Of a stretch of DNA of 64,000 nt, positions 9,901 to 21,800 are shown in pieces. Numbering within the stretch: position 1 is the stretch's first letter; the number at the start of each line of letters is the position of its first letter. Origin of the DNA: Eublepharis macularius (lineage: Eukaryota > Chordata > Lepidosauria > Squamata > Eublepharidae). A program made the translations under genes and the position numbers. Under the pieces are notes generated by a model that worked only from the letters and a program-made list of their open reading frames with translations, was not told where the DNA came from and ran no database searches. Location: positions 8,434,501 to 8,498,500 of the forward strand of contig NC_072798.1 of NCBI RefSeq assembly GCF_028583425.1. Direction: 5' to 3'.

Positions 9901-12462
9901 TCTTTTCTTGGTTTTCGTATTTTGGACATAAGAAATTTTATACCAGTGATTAGTTTCTTGCGGCTTAACATTTAGAAAACTTAATTCCGTGTCTTCTACA
10001 AAAAGATTGTTATCTCCTGTTTTCTATGTTGTGCCTACCGGGTAAACTAGAAGTACACCCCCTTGCTTTTCTTGAATGAGCAGATTAAATTTTCTGTATT
10101 AAACTGGCTTTCATTAAGAACATACTGACAAAGAAACTACCCAGTAGGATTATACAGCAACAGATAAACCAATGGAGTAAGGAAATTTGCCTTTTAAGCC
10201 TCTAAGGTTTTATAGAATCCTGGAGCAGTGATTTGAGTGTGAGGAGTTGATTTCCCAAATGTTAATCTCCAATGCACACATACGCTTTCTCCATCTTGAA
10301 ACCATGAGAGCAAGACATGCTCTTATCTCCATCCATCCTAGTTTAACCAGCTAGTTTAGAATATTATTTCTATCCTATCCTGAATGTAGTTCCTTGTAAT
10401 AATGGGTCCATATATCTTTACCAAAGATAAAGTGTCACCCTATGAACTTCCCTGAGCTGCTAACACATAGTGCCACTGTGCACTCTGCCTCAGCCCCCCA
10501 AAATCTGGGCAGATTATTGTTCTTGGACCATTGAGAACAGTTGGGGGGATAAACATGGAGATGAAGACGTTGGTGCACAGCAAGGAACAGATTGTTCCTG
10601 ATGTCTTTTGCCGATGACACTATAGCTTTGCAAGTGTTTGGGCAACTCATGAGGAAATGCAAGAAGCCAGCAAAGGTACTGAGAAGGCATTTCCCAGAAG
10701 AAAATGTCATGGTGCTCTGCCCTGCATAGCTACTTGCTCTCCCCTCAACTAGTAGAGTTATTCGCATTAACCAGATGCAAGCAAACCTGCCTCATGTTCG
10801 TAATTTGCACAAGTCACAGAATTCTGTTTTATGTGTAGTACAGAATACATTCAGCCTTCATTGTGAGGCACTTTTTGTGCACTTCTAGGAATACCAGTAG
10901 ATGCCTAAGCACTGCTAACTTGAACGGGGATTTGCAAGTGCTTGGGCCTCTATCCTTGTGAGAATAGCAACACTTCGTTTATTTCATAGTAACCAATTTG
11001 CAAGATTATATAACAGGTCATCAAACAGGATTAAGGTTTTCATATCAAAAGGCACTCTGTTCCGACTGGCATCCTCTGACATTCTTTGCTGGCACAAATG
11101 CCCTTCAGAGAGCTGCACATTGAAATAATCTAATTTGAAGTTCTACAAGTTGCTCATCATCTACATAACTGTCCTTTTATATGTGAGGTGCCCATTGGGA
11201 TCAAGCCACTTCATCTCTGTCTCAGGGCCTCTCCACCCATTATGGATTTTCTACCCACAAGTGCCTTCTGGGCAGGAAACCATACAAAATTTGAATTGGA
11301 TGGGATCAGCTATGAGTTCCCAGCAAGTTTACAGCAGGGAAAAACCAACGTGTAAGATTATTAAACGAAGATGCCTTGCAGGTAGGAAATGAGAAATCTT
11401 AAGTCTGATTTTGCCCAAGTCAGGCTAAAGCTAAAATCAGATGTAGCAAGAGAATTACGATTCCCTTTCTCTACTGTGTTTGACTATTGCATATATTCCC
11501 CTATCCCCAGCTATTTTTAATTATTTTTCCCAACTGGACTGTGAAAGTAATCCAATGGGAGGAAAGGGTATTTATAGAGGAGAGTCACCTGGTGTGGAAG
11601 GGATTAAACCTTATTTCCATCACACCCCTCCTCCTGTTCATCCTTGCATTGCCTTTATCTGCAGGCTTGGAAACATGCATTTGCTAAAACAACATCTAGT
11701 TCTGCTCTGTAACATGTGCTTTGCCCCCAATTCCTTATACAGCTGACAATCCCTTCAATGTCAGTCTGTCTCAGCTCATATGCTAGATCAAGATTTCAGC
11801 AGAGTCTAAACAAGAACCTGCAAGCCTTTAAATCAACTACCAGGCATTTGAATTAGGGGCAGGGCTGCCACCTTTTAATATGACGGACTATGGACAGATG
11901 GGCCCTTGACTATTTTTGTGGGGTAAAAAAAAATGAGAAGATTGTGTTTTAAAATGTGACTATAAACCCAAGATGATACATGTAGCATCTCACCCACAAT
12001 AAAATTGTGTCTGAAAACACCATGATCATCTTTGTTATGAAATACGGAGTTTGGAAACTGGTCTTGGTCAGTCATTCCAGTCATTGGAACCTGTCCCTAT
12101 TTTTCCCTTTGGGGAAAGCTTTATTAAAATATTGTTTGTCTGAGTTGCCGGAGTTCCCCTCGTTCTGATTTTTGCTCTCTTCCCTTTGTCTCTAGCAGTG
12201 TTCCTCTTGATTCTGATAGAAAAGGCATACATGAACAGTGTGGCCCCATGGAGTGCATAGCTTGTCCTTCCACATATAGCAGTTGGTCTGCTTAATTGTT
12301 GACAGACTGATAACAGATCGCAGAACAATTATATATGGGTCCCACAGTCCTTCCCCTAATGGTAGCGCTTTGCCTCAGCCCAAGAAGTCTTTCATTGATG
12401 GCACCTTTTGCATCAGCAGAAGGTTCTGTGGGCAGGGCAGCATGGATCCATAGGACCCAACC
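9901..12462. other. Intergenic, nothing recognised
   Basis: No exon-like open frame with homology I know, no clear repeat ends and no RNA gene seen between TRIM24 and the repeat cluster before MTPN. Confidence 0.5.
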
Positions 12463-12560
12463 CTATTTTATTTATATTTAGTATAGTTTAATCCTGCTTT
12501 TCTCCAGATGGGAACCCAAAGCAGCTTACAAAACATAAACTTTAAAGCAAACTTTAAATT
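12463..12560. repeat. Short SINE/LINE tail fragment
   Basis: Reads cctgcttttctccagatggg and cccaaagcagcttacaaaac, a motif set common to old 3' tails such as the one at 14313. Confidence 0.4.
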
Positions 12561-12676
12561 TACAAACACAGTCTACTTGAATATCTTCTTAAAAATATAT
12601 TAAACCTGTTAGTTCATTCTTGCTACATTTTATTATAACAAAGCATGTTTTAAAAGAGCGATTATACATTTTTAAA

Positions 12677-13480
12677 AGATATTTTTATTTTTAACAATAG
12701 GGGGATACAAAAAGAAAAAACAAAAGTTATGTTTACAAAAAGATTAAAGGTACACATTACAAGGACTATTGAAATACTACAACTATATTACATTTTTCGG
12801 GTATATAAGAAAGTGATTATACCTTTTTCATACATATGGATATCTGTGTTTAGGATTGCCAGGTGTCCACCACTGCAGGCCACCCTCCTAGCGGTTTGCC
12901 CCTTTGCCCACTGATTATGGAATGTGGCAAGCTGCCTGGTGAGGCCCACCACTGTGGACACCCTGGACAAACAGAAGTCTTGTTTACCTTTTTTAAACAA
13001 CGTAATTGTAAATGGGTCAATTTTACACGTTTACAGGTCAATTCTATGTCTAAAGATTTTTTTAAAACAAATTTTTTTACAAATTTTCATTTGTACACTG
13101 TTCTCCCTGGGACGCAAAGATTACAAGTATGATAAAAAACAAAGTGTAAAATGTTCATATTACAATTTTCATCTGACTATAGTGATAGCTGACACACTTA
13201 CCTTGAAGCGCATATGTTGAGAAGATGGAAGAACAATGGCTGCGCACAGTTCAGTCGCCTTCCCGGGGTTTACTGGAAAACATTCAGAGGGAAGTAGCAT
13301 AAGCGTCTTCTAAACAGGGATGGGATTTTGTGGTTTCCCCATTGCTGGTGTGGCTGCAGATAAAGCATAGCAACAACAGGGTTTTCCTGCAGCTTCCATG
13401 CCCAAATGCTCCCCACCAGAAATAGTAACCCCTCCCAGCCCAACAGGGTTTTTGCATTTTTTTTAAAAAAGCACTAAAAT
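12677..13480. other. Unassigned, partly repetitive
   Basis: AT-rich flanks enclose a 12854-12970 block starting aggattgccaggtgtccacc and ending in ggtgtcc-like inverted sequence, which looks like a MITE. On the minus strand near 13210 an ATG codon precedes a strong donor (gtaagtgtgt). I cannot name any product. Confidence 0.35.
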
Positions 13481-13710
13481 ATTGATGGTTGTTGTGGGTT
13501 TTCCGGGTTGTATTGCCGTGGTCTTGGCATTGTAGCTGTGACACTGAGAGATCTCTGTCTTTTGGTGCTACACCTCTGAAGATGCCAGCCACAGCTGCTG
13601 GTGAAACGTCAGGAACTACAATGCCAAGACCACGGCAATACAGCCCGGAAAACCCACAACAACCATCGTTCTCCGGCCGTGAAAGCCTTCGACAATACAC
13701 TAAAATATTG
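13472..13710. mobile_element. PLE-type repeat, family 1, copy 2, foldback with 13-bp target duplication
   Basis: The insert 13485-13697 is bounded by cactaaaatattg at 13472-13484 and 13698-13710. A ~50-bp left arm is the reverse complement of the end of the right arm. The right arm holds CTGAAGA, GCCAGC/GCTGGT stem, GAAAC and GTC (13573-13613). Confidence 0.75.
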
Positions 13711-13760
13711 TTATACTGTAGTACCAATAGTTGTAGCAGTTTCTCCGAATTCCTGGGTGG

Positions 13761-13952
13761 GGTTGCCAACTCTGGGTTGAATTCCTGAATATTTGGGGGT
13801 GAAGCCTGTGGAGGCCAGGTTTGTGGCAGGACCTCAGCAGGGTGTAAAGCCATGGAGACCACCGCCAAAGCTGCCATATTCTCCAGCAGAGCTGATATCT
13901 AGCCTGGAGATCAGTTGTAACTTCAGGTCCCACCTGGAGGTTGGCAACTCTA
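13761..13952. mobile_element. Small MITE with inverted ends
   Basis: Starts ggttgccaac and ends gttggcaactc, with a non-coding interior containing ctggagatcagttgtaac. Inverted termini indicate a non-autonomous DNA transposon; the superfamily is not determined. Confidence 0.6.
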
Positions 13953-14039
13953 ACTCCATTTTTTTAAAAAAAGTAAGTCTAGAAGAGAAAGTATTTTTCT
14001 TATAGTGATATGGATATACCTTTTTCCTTATATCTCTGC

Positions 14040-14150
14040 TTACTAACAAAAGCTGCAATCCTAAGGGCACTTTCCTGAGAGTAAGCCTCATTGAATACTA
14101 GAGAATGTACTTCTGAGTAGACCTGCTTAGGATGACTTTCAAAGGGTAGC
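14040..14150. repeat. Old dispersed repeat fragment
   Basis: Contains gcaatcctaagggcac, gagtaagcctcattgaat and ctgagtagacctgcttagga. Related fragments occur near 16755-16945, 18060-18165, 37597 and 58050. Confidence 0.5.
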
Positions 14151-14312
14151 TTTTTTGGTCTGCAATAGAAGAGCAAGATTTGGTTCCAGTAGCACCTTAA
14201 AGACCAAAATGTAGTCTGCTTTGGGTCCCATTGGCTATATATGAAAATTTTATTTTTATAATTATTATAATTAATTTTATTTTATAATAATAATTAATAT
14301 AACATTCGATTT

Positions 14313-14533
14313 ATATACCGCCCTTCAGGACAACTTAATGCCCACTCAGAACAGTTTACAAAGTGTTATTACCCCACAACAATCACCCTGTGAGGTGGGT
14401 GGGGCTGAGAGAGCTCCAGAGAGCTGTGACTAGCCCAAGGTCGCCCAGCTGGCTTCAAGTGGAGGGGTGAGGAATCAAACCCAGCTCTCCAGATTAGAGT
14501 CCCGCGCTCTTAACCACTACACCAAACTGGCTC
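14313..14533 (-). mobile_element. tRNA-derived SINE (MIR-like core)
   Basis: On the minus strand it begins with tRNA-like promoter boxes: A-box tggtgtagtggttaagagc and B-box gggtttgattcc. A core gaccttgggctagtcacag follows, then a LINE-like 3' tail. This is the layout of a tRNA-headed SINE of the MIR/CORE kind. Confidence 0.75.
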
Positions 14534-14552
14534 TATAATAATAATAATAAAT

Positions 14553-14748
14553 AATAATAATTTTGATGTATTGTCGAAGGCTTTCACGGCCGGAGAACGA
14601 TGGCTGTTGTGGGTTTTCCGGGCTGTATTGCCGTGGTCTTGGCATTGTAGTTCCTGACGTTTCGCCAGCAGCTGTGGCTGGCATCTTCAGAGGTGTAGCA
14701 CCAAAAGACAGAGATCTCTCAGTGTCAGGATAATAAAATAATAATTTT
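14553..14748 (-). mobile_element. PLE-type repeat, family 1, copy 3 (single unit)
   Basis: A single minus-strand unit. The full core is at 14653-14693: CTGAAGA, GCCAGC/GCTGGC, GAAAC, GTC. Flanks share aataataatttt (14553-14564 and 14737-14748), but in AT-rich sequence, so the target duplication is less certain. Confidence 0.7.
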
Positions 14749-14749
14749 A

Positions 14750-14752
<3 letters not shown>

Positions 14753-14815
<63 letters not shown>
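14753..14815. repeat. (TA)n microsatellite
   Basis: About 31 uninterrupted AT/TA units. Confidence 0.97.
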
Positions 14816-14817
<2 letters not shown>

Positions 14818-15089
14818 GATTTATATTTTTGATTGTATACATATATACACAAATATATATACAAATAAAGATATGTATCTATACATACAAATACATATAG
14901 TTTGTGTGTGTGTACACATACATACAGAAAATATGAGGACATGGAATCTATCTATCCAAAATTAATAAATTACAAAATAAAATAACGTGGACACAGACTG
15001 GACCTGCAAATTGACGGTGGGTTGGCAGGGGCCAGGTTTAAAGCAAAATAATCAGGAGGGTGTCGGTTGATCCAGCGTTGCCTCTTTTC

Positions 15090-15860
15090 CAACCAGGATC
15101 AATTCCCACACGCTGCGCTTATCTAACCTGCGCCTGCGCGCAACTCCTTCATAAGGAGGAAAATGAGGTGCGGCGAATAACGGCCACCGGCGCAGGCGCA
15201 CTCCTGCCGGCTCGCCTCAGAAAAGCGGAGGGCGTCCCAGATACGGAACCGCAAATAATAATAATACTGTTGGTCAGGCGCGTTGCCTTTCGCCGCTGTT
15301 TTTTTTTTCCGTTTGAGGTGGGTGCGCGCGCAGCCTCTGCTCGACCGTTGGGCGGCGGTTGCGAGCGGAGCGGAGGCGGGCCCGCCTTAGCCGCTTCCTG
15401 CGCCGCGCCGCGCCCCTTCCGCCCGAGCCGCTCTCCCTCCGCCTGGCTGCGCCCGTTGTCAGGGCGGCGGCCGGCCGGCGCGATGTCGGACAAGGAGTTC
15501 ATGTGGGCCCTCAAGAACGGCGACCTGGACGAGGTGAAGGGCTACGTCGCCAAGGTGAGGCGCGGCCCTCGCTCCCTCCTCGCGGGGCCGGTTGAGTGAG
15601 TTGGGGGCGAAGGCGAAAGCCCGGCTCCCGCTGAGCGAATGGGCGTGTGTGGCCGGGAGGCCGGCAGGGAAATGGCTTCTCCCTTCCACGGGGCTGGAAA
15701 GCTCCAGCTGGCCGTTTCACGCATTGAGCCTCTGCGAAAGGGACGGGCTGCCTTTTGCTGAGGGGGGCGGTGGTTGGGCTGCTGCTTCGAAGGCCACCAT
15801 CGTGAGCTCCGCCGTGGGTAAGCCGCTCGGCCCGGCTCCCCGGCTGTATTGCGGGGACAG
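15090..15860 (+). promoter_or_regulatory. MTPN: CpG-island promoter of MTPN
   Basis: A sharp rise in GC and CpG (gcgcgcgcag, gcgccgcgccgcgcccc) around the MTPN start codon at 15483, set in otherwise AT-rich sequence. No TATA box is evident, as expected for a broadly expressed gene. Confidence 0.8.
15483..15554 (+). CDS. MTPN: MTPN copy A exon 1
   Basis: 24 codons from ATG in the CpG island to donor gtgagg. No counterpart is visible in the window for copy B. Confidence 0.95.
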
Positions 15861-18800
15861 TAATAATACTAACTCGTTTACTGCTCTGAATGTGCCACTC
15901 ATCTGTCTAGGAGAGCAGTATATAAGTGCAGCTATTTTTCCTACTACTAGCTTCAGGTGGGTAACCGTGTTGGTCAGCAGCAGAGCGGCAGAATTAGAGA
16001 CCAGTGGCACCTTAAGAGACCAAGAAGATTTCCAGAGTATCAGCTTTGGAGAGCCAGATCTCTCTTCTTCAGCTGCATTCAGCAGTGGAAATATGTAGGG
16101 TTTTATACTCTTTCCACATTCTGATTGAACAGACTCCTACATGCTTCCAGTTCTAAATGTATGTGAAATGTCCCAGAAGCTTTGTGTCCCAGAAGCTCAT
16201 TCTCTGGAAATCTTGCTGATATCCATGGAGGCCTTCTGCGTAGAATTGCACCAAGAGTTACTAATGTTAATGAAAGCCTTTTCTCCCTTGGAGTTAGTTT
16301 CAGGTAGGTAATAACAACAACATTCAATTTATATACCACCCTTCAGGACAACTTGATGCGCACTCAGAGTGGTTTACAAAGTATGTTATTATTATCCCCA
16401 CAACAATATCACTCTGTGAGGTGAGTAGTGCTGAGGCGAGCGCCAGAGAGCTGTGACTAGCCCAAGGTCACCCAGCTGGCTTCAAGCGGAGGAGTGAGTC
16501 CCGCACCCTTAACCACTATACCAAACATGGATAGCCGTGTTGGTTGCAGTAGAACAGTAGGGTTTGAGTCCAGTGGCACCTAAGAGACCAACAAGATTTC
16601 CAGGATACAAGCTTTTGAGAGTTTGAAGAAGGGAGCTTTGAGTTCCAAAAGTTTATACCCTGAAAGTCTTGACTCTAAGGTGCCACTGGGCTCAGATCCT
16701 GGTTTTCCAGGCTAGTTGGCAACCCTGGCAGGTGTCCATCCCACAGGAGCATGCTTTTGTTATTAGAGGCAGGTTTACTTCAGACTGAACCCATTGCACT
16801 CAATGGCAGTTATTTCTGAGTCCCCATGTACAGGATTGAGCTTAGAGAAATTCCAGAATGTCCCATTGTAGTTCTGTGCAGGTTTACTCAGAAGCCAGTC
16901 TTAGTTACTTAGAAGTATACAGCTGTGCTCAGTCCCAGGTAAGTGCGTAGGCTGTTAATCTGTTACAGTAAAGCCTGGATAGAGTCTTAATAGCCCCTTA
17001 AAGTCTGAAAGGTTTATGATGGCATGATTTTTTTTTGTGCATGATTTTTTTTTTGTAAACCAGAGTCACTCATTTAACGTAAGCAGCATATGTTACATTG
17101 GCAGGTGTATAAGAAAGAAAATGCATGTGGAGTGGGGGGAATTTTGGTAGGTTCAGCTTGGCTTGTGAGTTGCGAGGAAAGCTGCACCAGTCTCTGTGAC
17201 GCAATGATAGTTTATAGAAGTTTATAAGCTAATGCATACTGCAGAAGAAAGGAAGAGAGAATTGTTTTTGCCTCAGGGCTATAAATTTAGGTCACTCATA
17301 AGATACTCAATTAACAACAGGTGCAGAACAGCCGAAAGGGAAGTTCTCCGTCACATGCTGCTGCTGTAAGATGTGAAAGCTTCTGGGTTAGTACAAGAGG
17401 ATGAGATTTGTGGAGGCAGAGTATTAGCTATGAAGGCTAAATAGAACCTCCATGTTCAAAGGCAATATACATCTGATTGCTAGGTTGTCAGGTACCTGGA
17501 AAAATCCTGTCCTTTTAACAGAGACTTAATGGTATGAAAGGTTTATTGTATTTAGCCATAGGCCATTACAAGTCACAAATAACAAGAATAAAAACAGAAA
17601 CCTGTGCTCGAATGAAATTGATGTGACACAGTCAAGAGACTTAATGGGGGTGTTATTTATCAGGTGATTTCATGTACCTCTGCGCCATGAAAAGATTCAG
17701 CTTCCAGTTTCTACAACATTAAACTTGGAGGAAAAAGTCCTGTCCTGTGGGCATCTCCTTATCTTATCTTTATTTTTATTAAGGGCTTTCAAAAATAATT
17801 CAGTGAACCCACTGCTTTCTCTGCATCTTTAAGTATGCTCCAAAATTTATTAAATGTTTGATGAGAAAGAATACTACAGTTTTACACTGTTGAAGGAAAG
17901 GCATTACGCAAATGCTCAGTGGTGTCTTCTTACAGGATTCTATCAAAACAAACTTCGGAGCTGATCCTTGGTAAAGTCTTGGAAAGAAAGAGGCAATTAA
18001 TTTCAGTAGCCATGCGTCTCTATTATGGCAAAGCTGAAAAAGGGATATTGTACCACCTTAAATGTTTAACGGCAGTCCTAAGTAGATCTACCCAGAATCT
18101 TGTTTGGGTATATTCACTGGGGCTTTTTCCCATGAAATGTGTTTCTAGGATTGCACTGTCATAGTTAAAACCTATTTTATCAGATTCATCAACTCAGTCT
18201 TCACTGAGCAGCAACAGCTGTGCCTGTGAAAAACAAGTGCAAACGCTGGAGTTAAAACTAAGACCATGGTATGCAAAAGGTATAGTTTGTGACATTTCTG
18301 TGCTGGACTCAAGAGTACAAGCAGAGGTGACCATTCACAGCAACCACAAGGGTGCTTGTGTAAATTCCTGTGAATATAATAACCTGCATTGTTAAATCCT
18401 TATTCAGCGATTTGGCTACAATGAATCTGTTAAATGTGTTTGTGGTACCATAATACTCTCCTTTGTTTATAAGGAAAGAGAGTACTTCTTCCACCCATTA
18501 AAATGAATTCCTGTTGTTTTTTTTTCCAAAACTGCAAAATCTGCTCATAGGGGAGGAGAACTGACATCTCCCCACGTTGGCTGCTTGTGACATTTTAGCT
18601 TCTCCCACAAGCAGCAGGTGGGAGAGCTGTGTGCTCAGCAAACTGGTGCCCCTTTTTGTGGTTCAAAGTCTCTCTCTCCCCCTCCCTGGTTGGAGCAGTT
18701 GTGTGCTGAGCATGTGTTTTAACAACATTATGAAGATTGCTGACCCTGTCAAAAATCTCAGCTGAGTTGGGTAGACTTTTAAGTCTAATTGTATTGTATA

Positions 18801-21800
18801 GAAAACAGGTTCGAGTAGCTGGATTTTTTTTAAAAAAAATCATTCCCTGGAGTTGAGCTGTCAGTACGTTCCCGATGTTCTCGAGTATCATGTCTTCTGT
18901 TCTTTGTGCCCTGTGCACTCTGGCATTGAAACTGCAGCACAACAGACCCTATCAATTTCCAGTTCTCAGTAAGGCCTCATAATATCTGTGTCTGCTGATC
19001 TCCTGTTCAACTTTCCATAGACAGCAACTCTGGATCCTCTTCCTAATCCTCCCCTCATCACAATCGTCTTCTCCCTGGGTAGTTTTCCAAGCCCTGTCCT
19101 TTCCCCCCTGCCCCAGCTCCCGATGTTTACAAGCGTTGTGTTTGCATGGCACATCCACTGGCTACTTTTCTGGCATCTTTGACTGTGTGGGTAGCTGTGG
19201 GAGCGTAGAACTGAAATGCCCTTTGTGAAGGCCACATTCCAGTTAAGATAACACGACCAACTTGTCTCCATTCTGCACATCTAGTGCTTGAAAGTCCATC
19301 AATTGATTTTACAGCTCAAGTTGGATTAATTTGGGGGTTGATTGGGTTACTGTGATCACTTCAGCGGATGAGCCTTGGGATGCGCTTGGCGAAGCATATG
19401 CCCTTCAATCATTGTATGAGCGTTGGCGCTGGCTGCCAGAAGGCAAGAGGCCCAGTCTGCTGTTTGCAGGGTCACGTTTGCTTTCATCTCTCTTCAGAAG
19501 CCTACCCAAGGCAGCATTCACGGCATCTTTGGTGTTCTCTTTCCTGTTCTTTCCCTCGGGCAAGTGTCTCATTACACCTCTGTCCTGGGTAATTGCACAT
19601 GACAGAAATAAGTTCCTAAGTCTGCTTGTCAGGTTTGTTCAGGTAGCTGGGATTCATATGTTCAGGGAGCATCTTTCTATTTTCTCCCTACACATCCGAC
19701 TTTAAACATCCTGACTCCTTCACCTCTCAAGTCTTGAAAAGCCCCAGCTCCTGGAATAACCATGCCTTTCTCTGGAAGAAAAGTTTTTTCCCCACAGCTC
19801 TTCTGGTTCCATATTAGGGGTGTAAAATGCAGCATTTTGTATACACTTGCAGTGGTGTATGCTGGTTCTTTCGTGCCATGCGGTACTAAGTTGCTGACTT
19901 CAGAGAGCTTGCTGCTTTGGCCTTACAGCATCTTTCCCCTAAGTAAATACAGCTGTCTCAGAATCTCTCTCTGTGTATATGAGAACCAACTATTGGGCCT
20001 ACTGGCAGGCTCCTTCTCCCTCTGAGTCGGAGGACATCCTGGGTTTTCCCTCTGTCCAATCAGGGAGGCAGGAAAGTTGATCTTTCTTCCCCTTCCTGTC
20101 TGTATGTGGGAACACCCCCTGTACTTCCAGTTCCTTTCCTGCCTCAGGGGAGAGCAGTTCACCTTAGGCTAGCTCTGCACTGCCTTTACTACTTTCTACC
20201 CTGTATCTTCTATTTACACTCTTTCTTCCTCTCACCCCTTTTATCTACTTTATTTCTGCTTTCTACTTCACTTTTATCCTTTCCCCTTCTCCTATATCCT
20301 TCCTACTTGGGACGGCCTAGGAGAAGATTGAAAGCTGAAGCCAGAATGGCCTCTGTGGCCTCGTCTGATTCAGAGGAGAGCTTCATGGAGAGGGCGAGCC
20401 ACCCCCCAGGAGCTGTCTTACCGATGGCGGGGGTGTGCTCAGCCGGCGCCGGTTTGCCTTGCGAGGCTGAGCGGCTCCCCGGCGAGAAGATGGCTCCCGA
20501 GGAAGATCGGCCCTCAAGGAAACGGCCCCGTCTCCAGCAGAGGGCGCCGCAGAGCTCTTCATTCCAGCAACAAGAGGCCCCGAGCAACAGCGACGACGCA
20601 AATTTCTTTTCGGCGGCAAAAGACGGCGCGGCTAGCGTTTTCCCGCCAATGCCAACCGACGCGCTTCCCAACCTCCCGGCGGGAGAAATGGGACAAGAAC
20701 GCGGCTTCGAAGCCCAGAACAACCAAGTAAGTGCCGCCTATCTCTCTATGCCCCCAGAAGTGATGGGTTTCTTACGGCAGACTATGAGGGAGGAGATCGT
20801 GGCCCTGCGTAAGTCTGAAGAAGCACAGTCTTCCCAGCCGTCTTGCTCCAGGGGACACAAGCTTCCCAAGGGAGACCCGATATCGCTGCGCCTTGGCCCA
20901 CCAAGGCAGCTAGAAAGACCCAATCTAATGCTACTGGGGGGACAAGGGGCTGGATAGAGGACGTCCCTTCCCCTAGTGAGGACTCTGAGGGTGGAGAATT
21001 CCTCTCTGAGGAAGAACAGGAGGATGAGTCTTCTAATACTGAACATCCGAACAGGCTGTTCCAGATGGATGATTATCAATATCTCCTTGCAAAGACCCTA
21101 TCTGCCCTCGAACTCCAAGAGTCGCCCAGGGGGGAGGATGAACCATCTCCTAGGGACCCCAGTATCAGACCCAAGGGGAATAAAGAGTTCTTCCCTAGGT
21201 CAGAGGAGAGAACCAAGGTCTTTCCCTTCCCTGAATTCTATGAGAGACAATTAAAAGCTGAATGGGCCACGCCATCTTCTTGCAAACACTTCTCTAATAA
21301 TGTTAAGAAGTTGTATTCTCTCCCCAGTTTTGCCACTGAGCTGTTGCAGGTTCCTGCTGTGGACGCACCAGTAGCCGCTTTGCAATCTCACGGCCTTCTG
21401 TCAGAAGACGGTCAAGGGGCAATTAAAGACAGCCTGGACAAGAAGGGTGACATTGCCCTGAAGCGAACTCATGAGGCGCTCGCCATGGCAATTAAAGCGT
21501 CGGCCATTGCATCTACAGTTTCACGAGCGTCAGTGGTCTGGACCAGAAGACTGATTCAATTGCTGCCAGACAACAGCAAACGTCTCCTGGAGGGAGCAAA
21601 TAGGATGTTGAAAGCCAGCACCTTCACGGCAGACGCCACTCTTGATGCGATGTCCTTCTGTTCCAGAGCTATGGCATCTACCACTGTCACTAGACGTCTG
21701 TTATGGCTCAGAGCGTGGCAGGCCGACATCCAATCCAAGGTCATATTGTCAGCCTACCCCTTCCAGGGGAAGAAGTTGTTTGGAGACCTACTAGACAAAA

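Noticed and set aside
10435-10767. 110-codon minus-strand open frame
   Set aside because: No recognisable domain, unremarkable composition and no splice or promoter context; likely chance.
14753-14815. CRISPR-like or regulatory repeat
   Set aside because: A plain TA microsatellite in a eukaryotic genome.
15060-15599. 179-codon frame across the MTPN promoter
   Set aside because: It spans CpG-island sequence where stops are rare. The MTPN ATG at 15483 in this same frame is the real start; the frame upstream is 5' UTR and runs on past the donor.
15592-16098. 168-codon plus-strand frame in intron 1
   Set aside because: GC-rich island edge followed by a decayed repeat; no domain seen.
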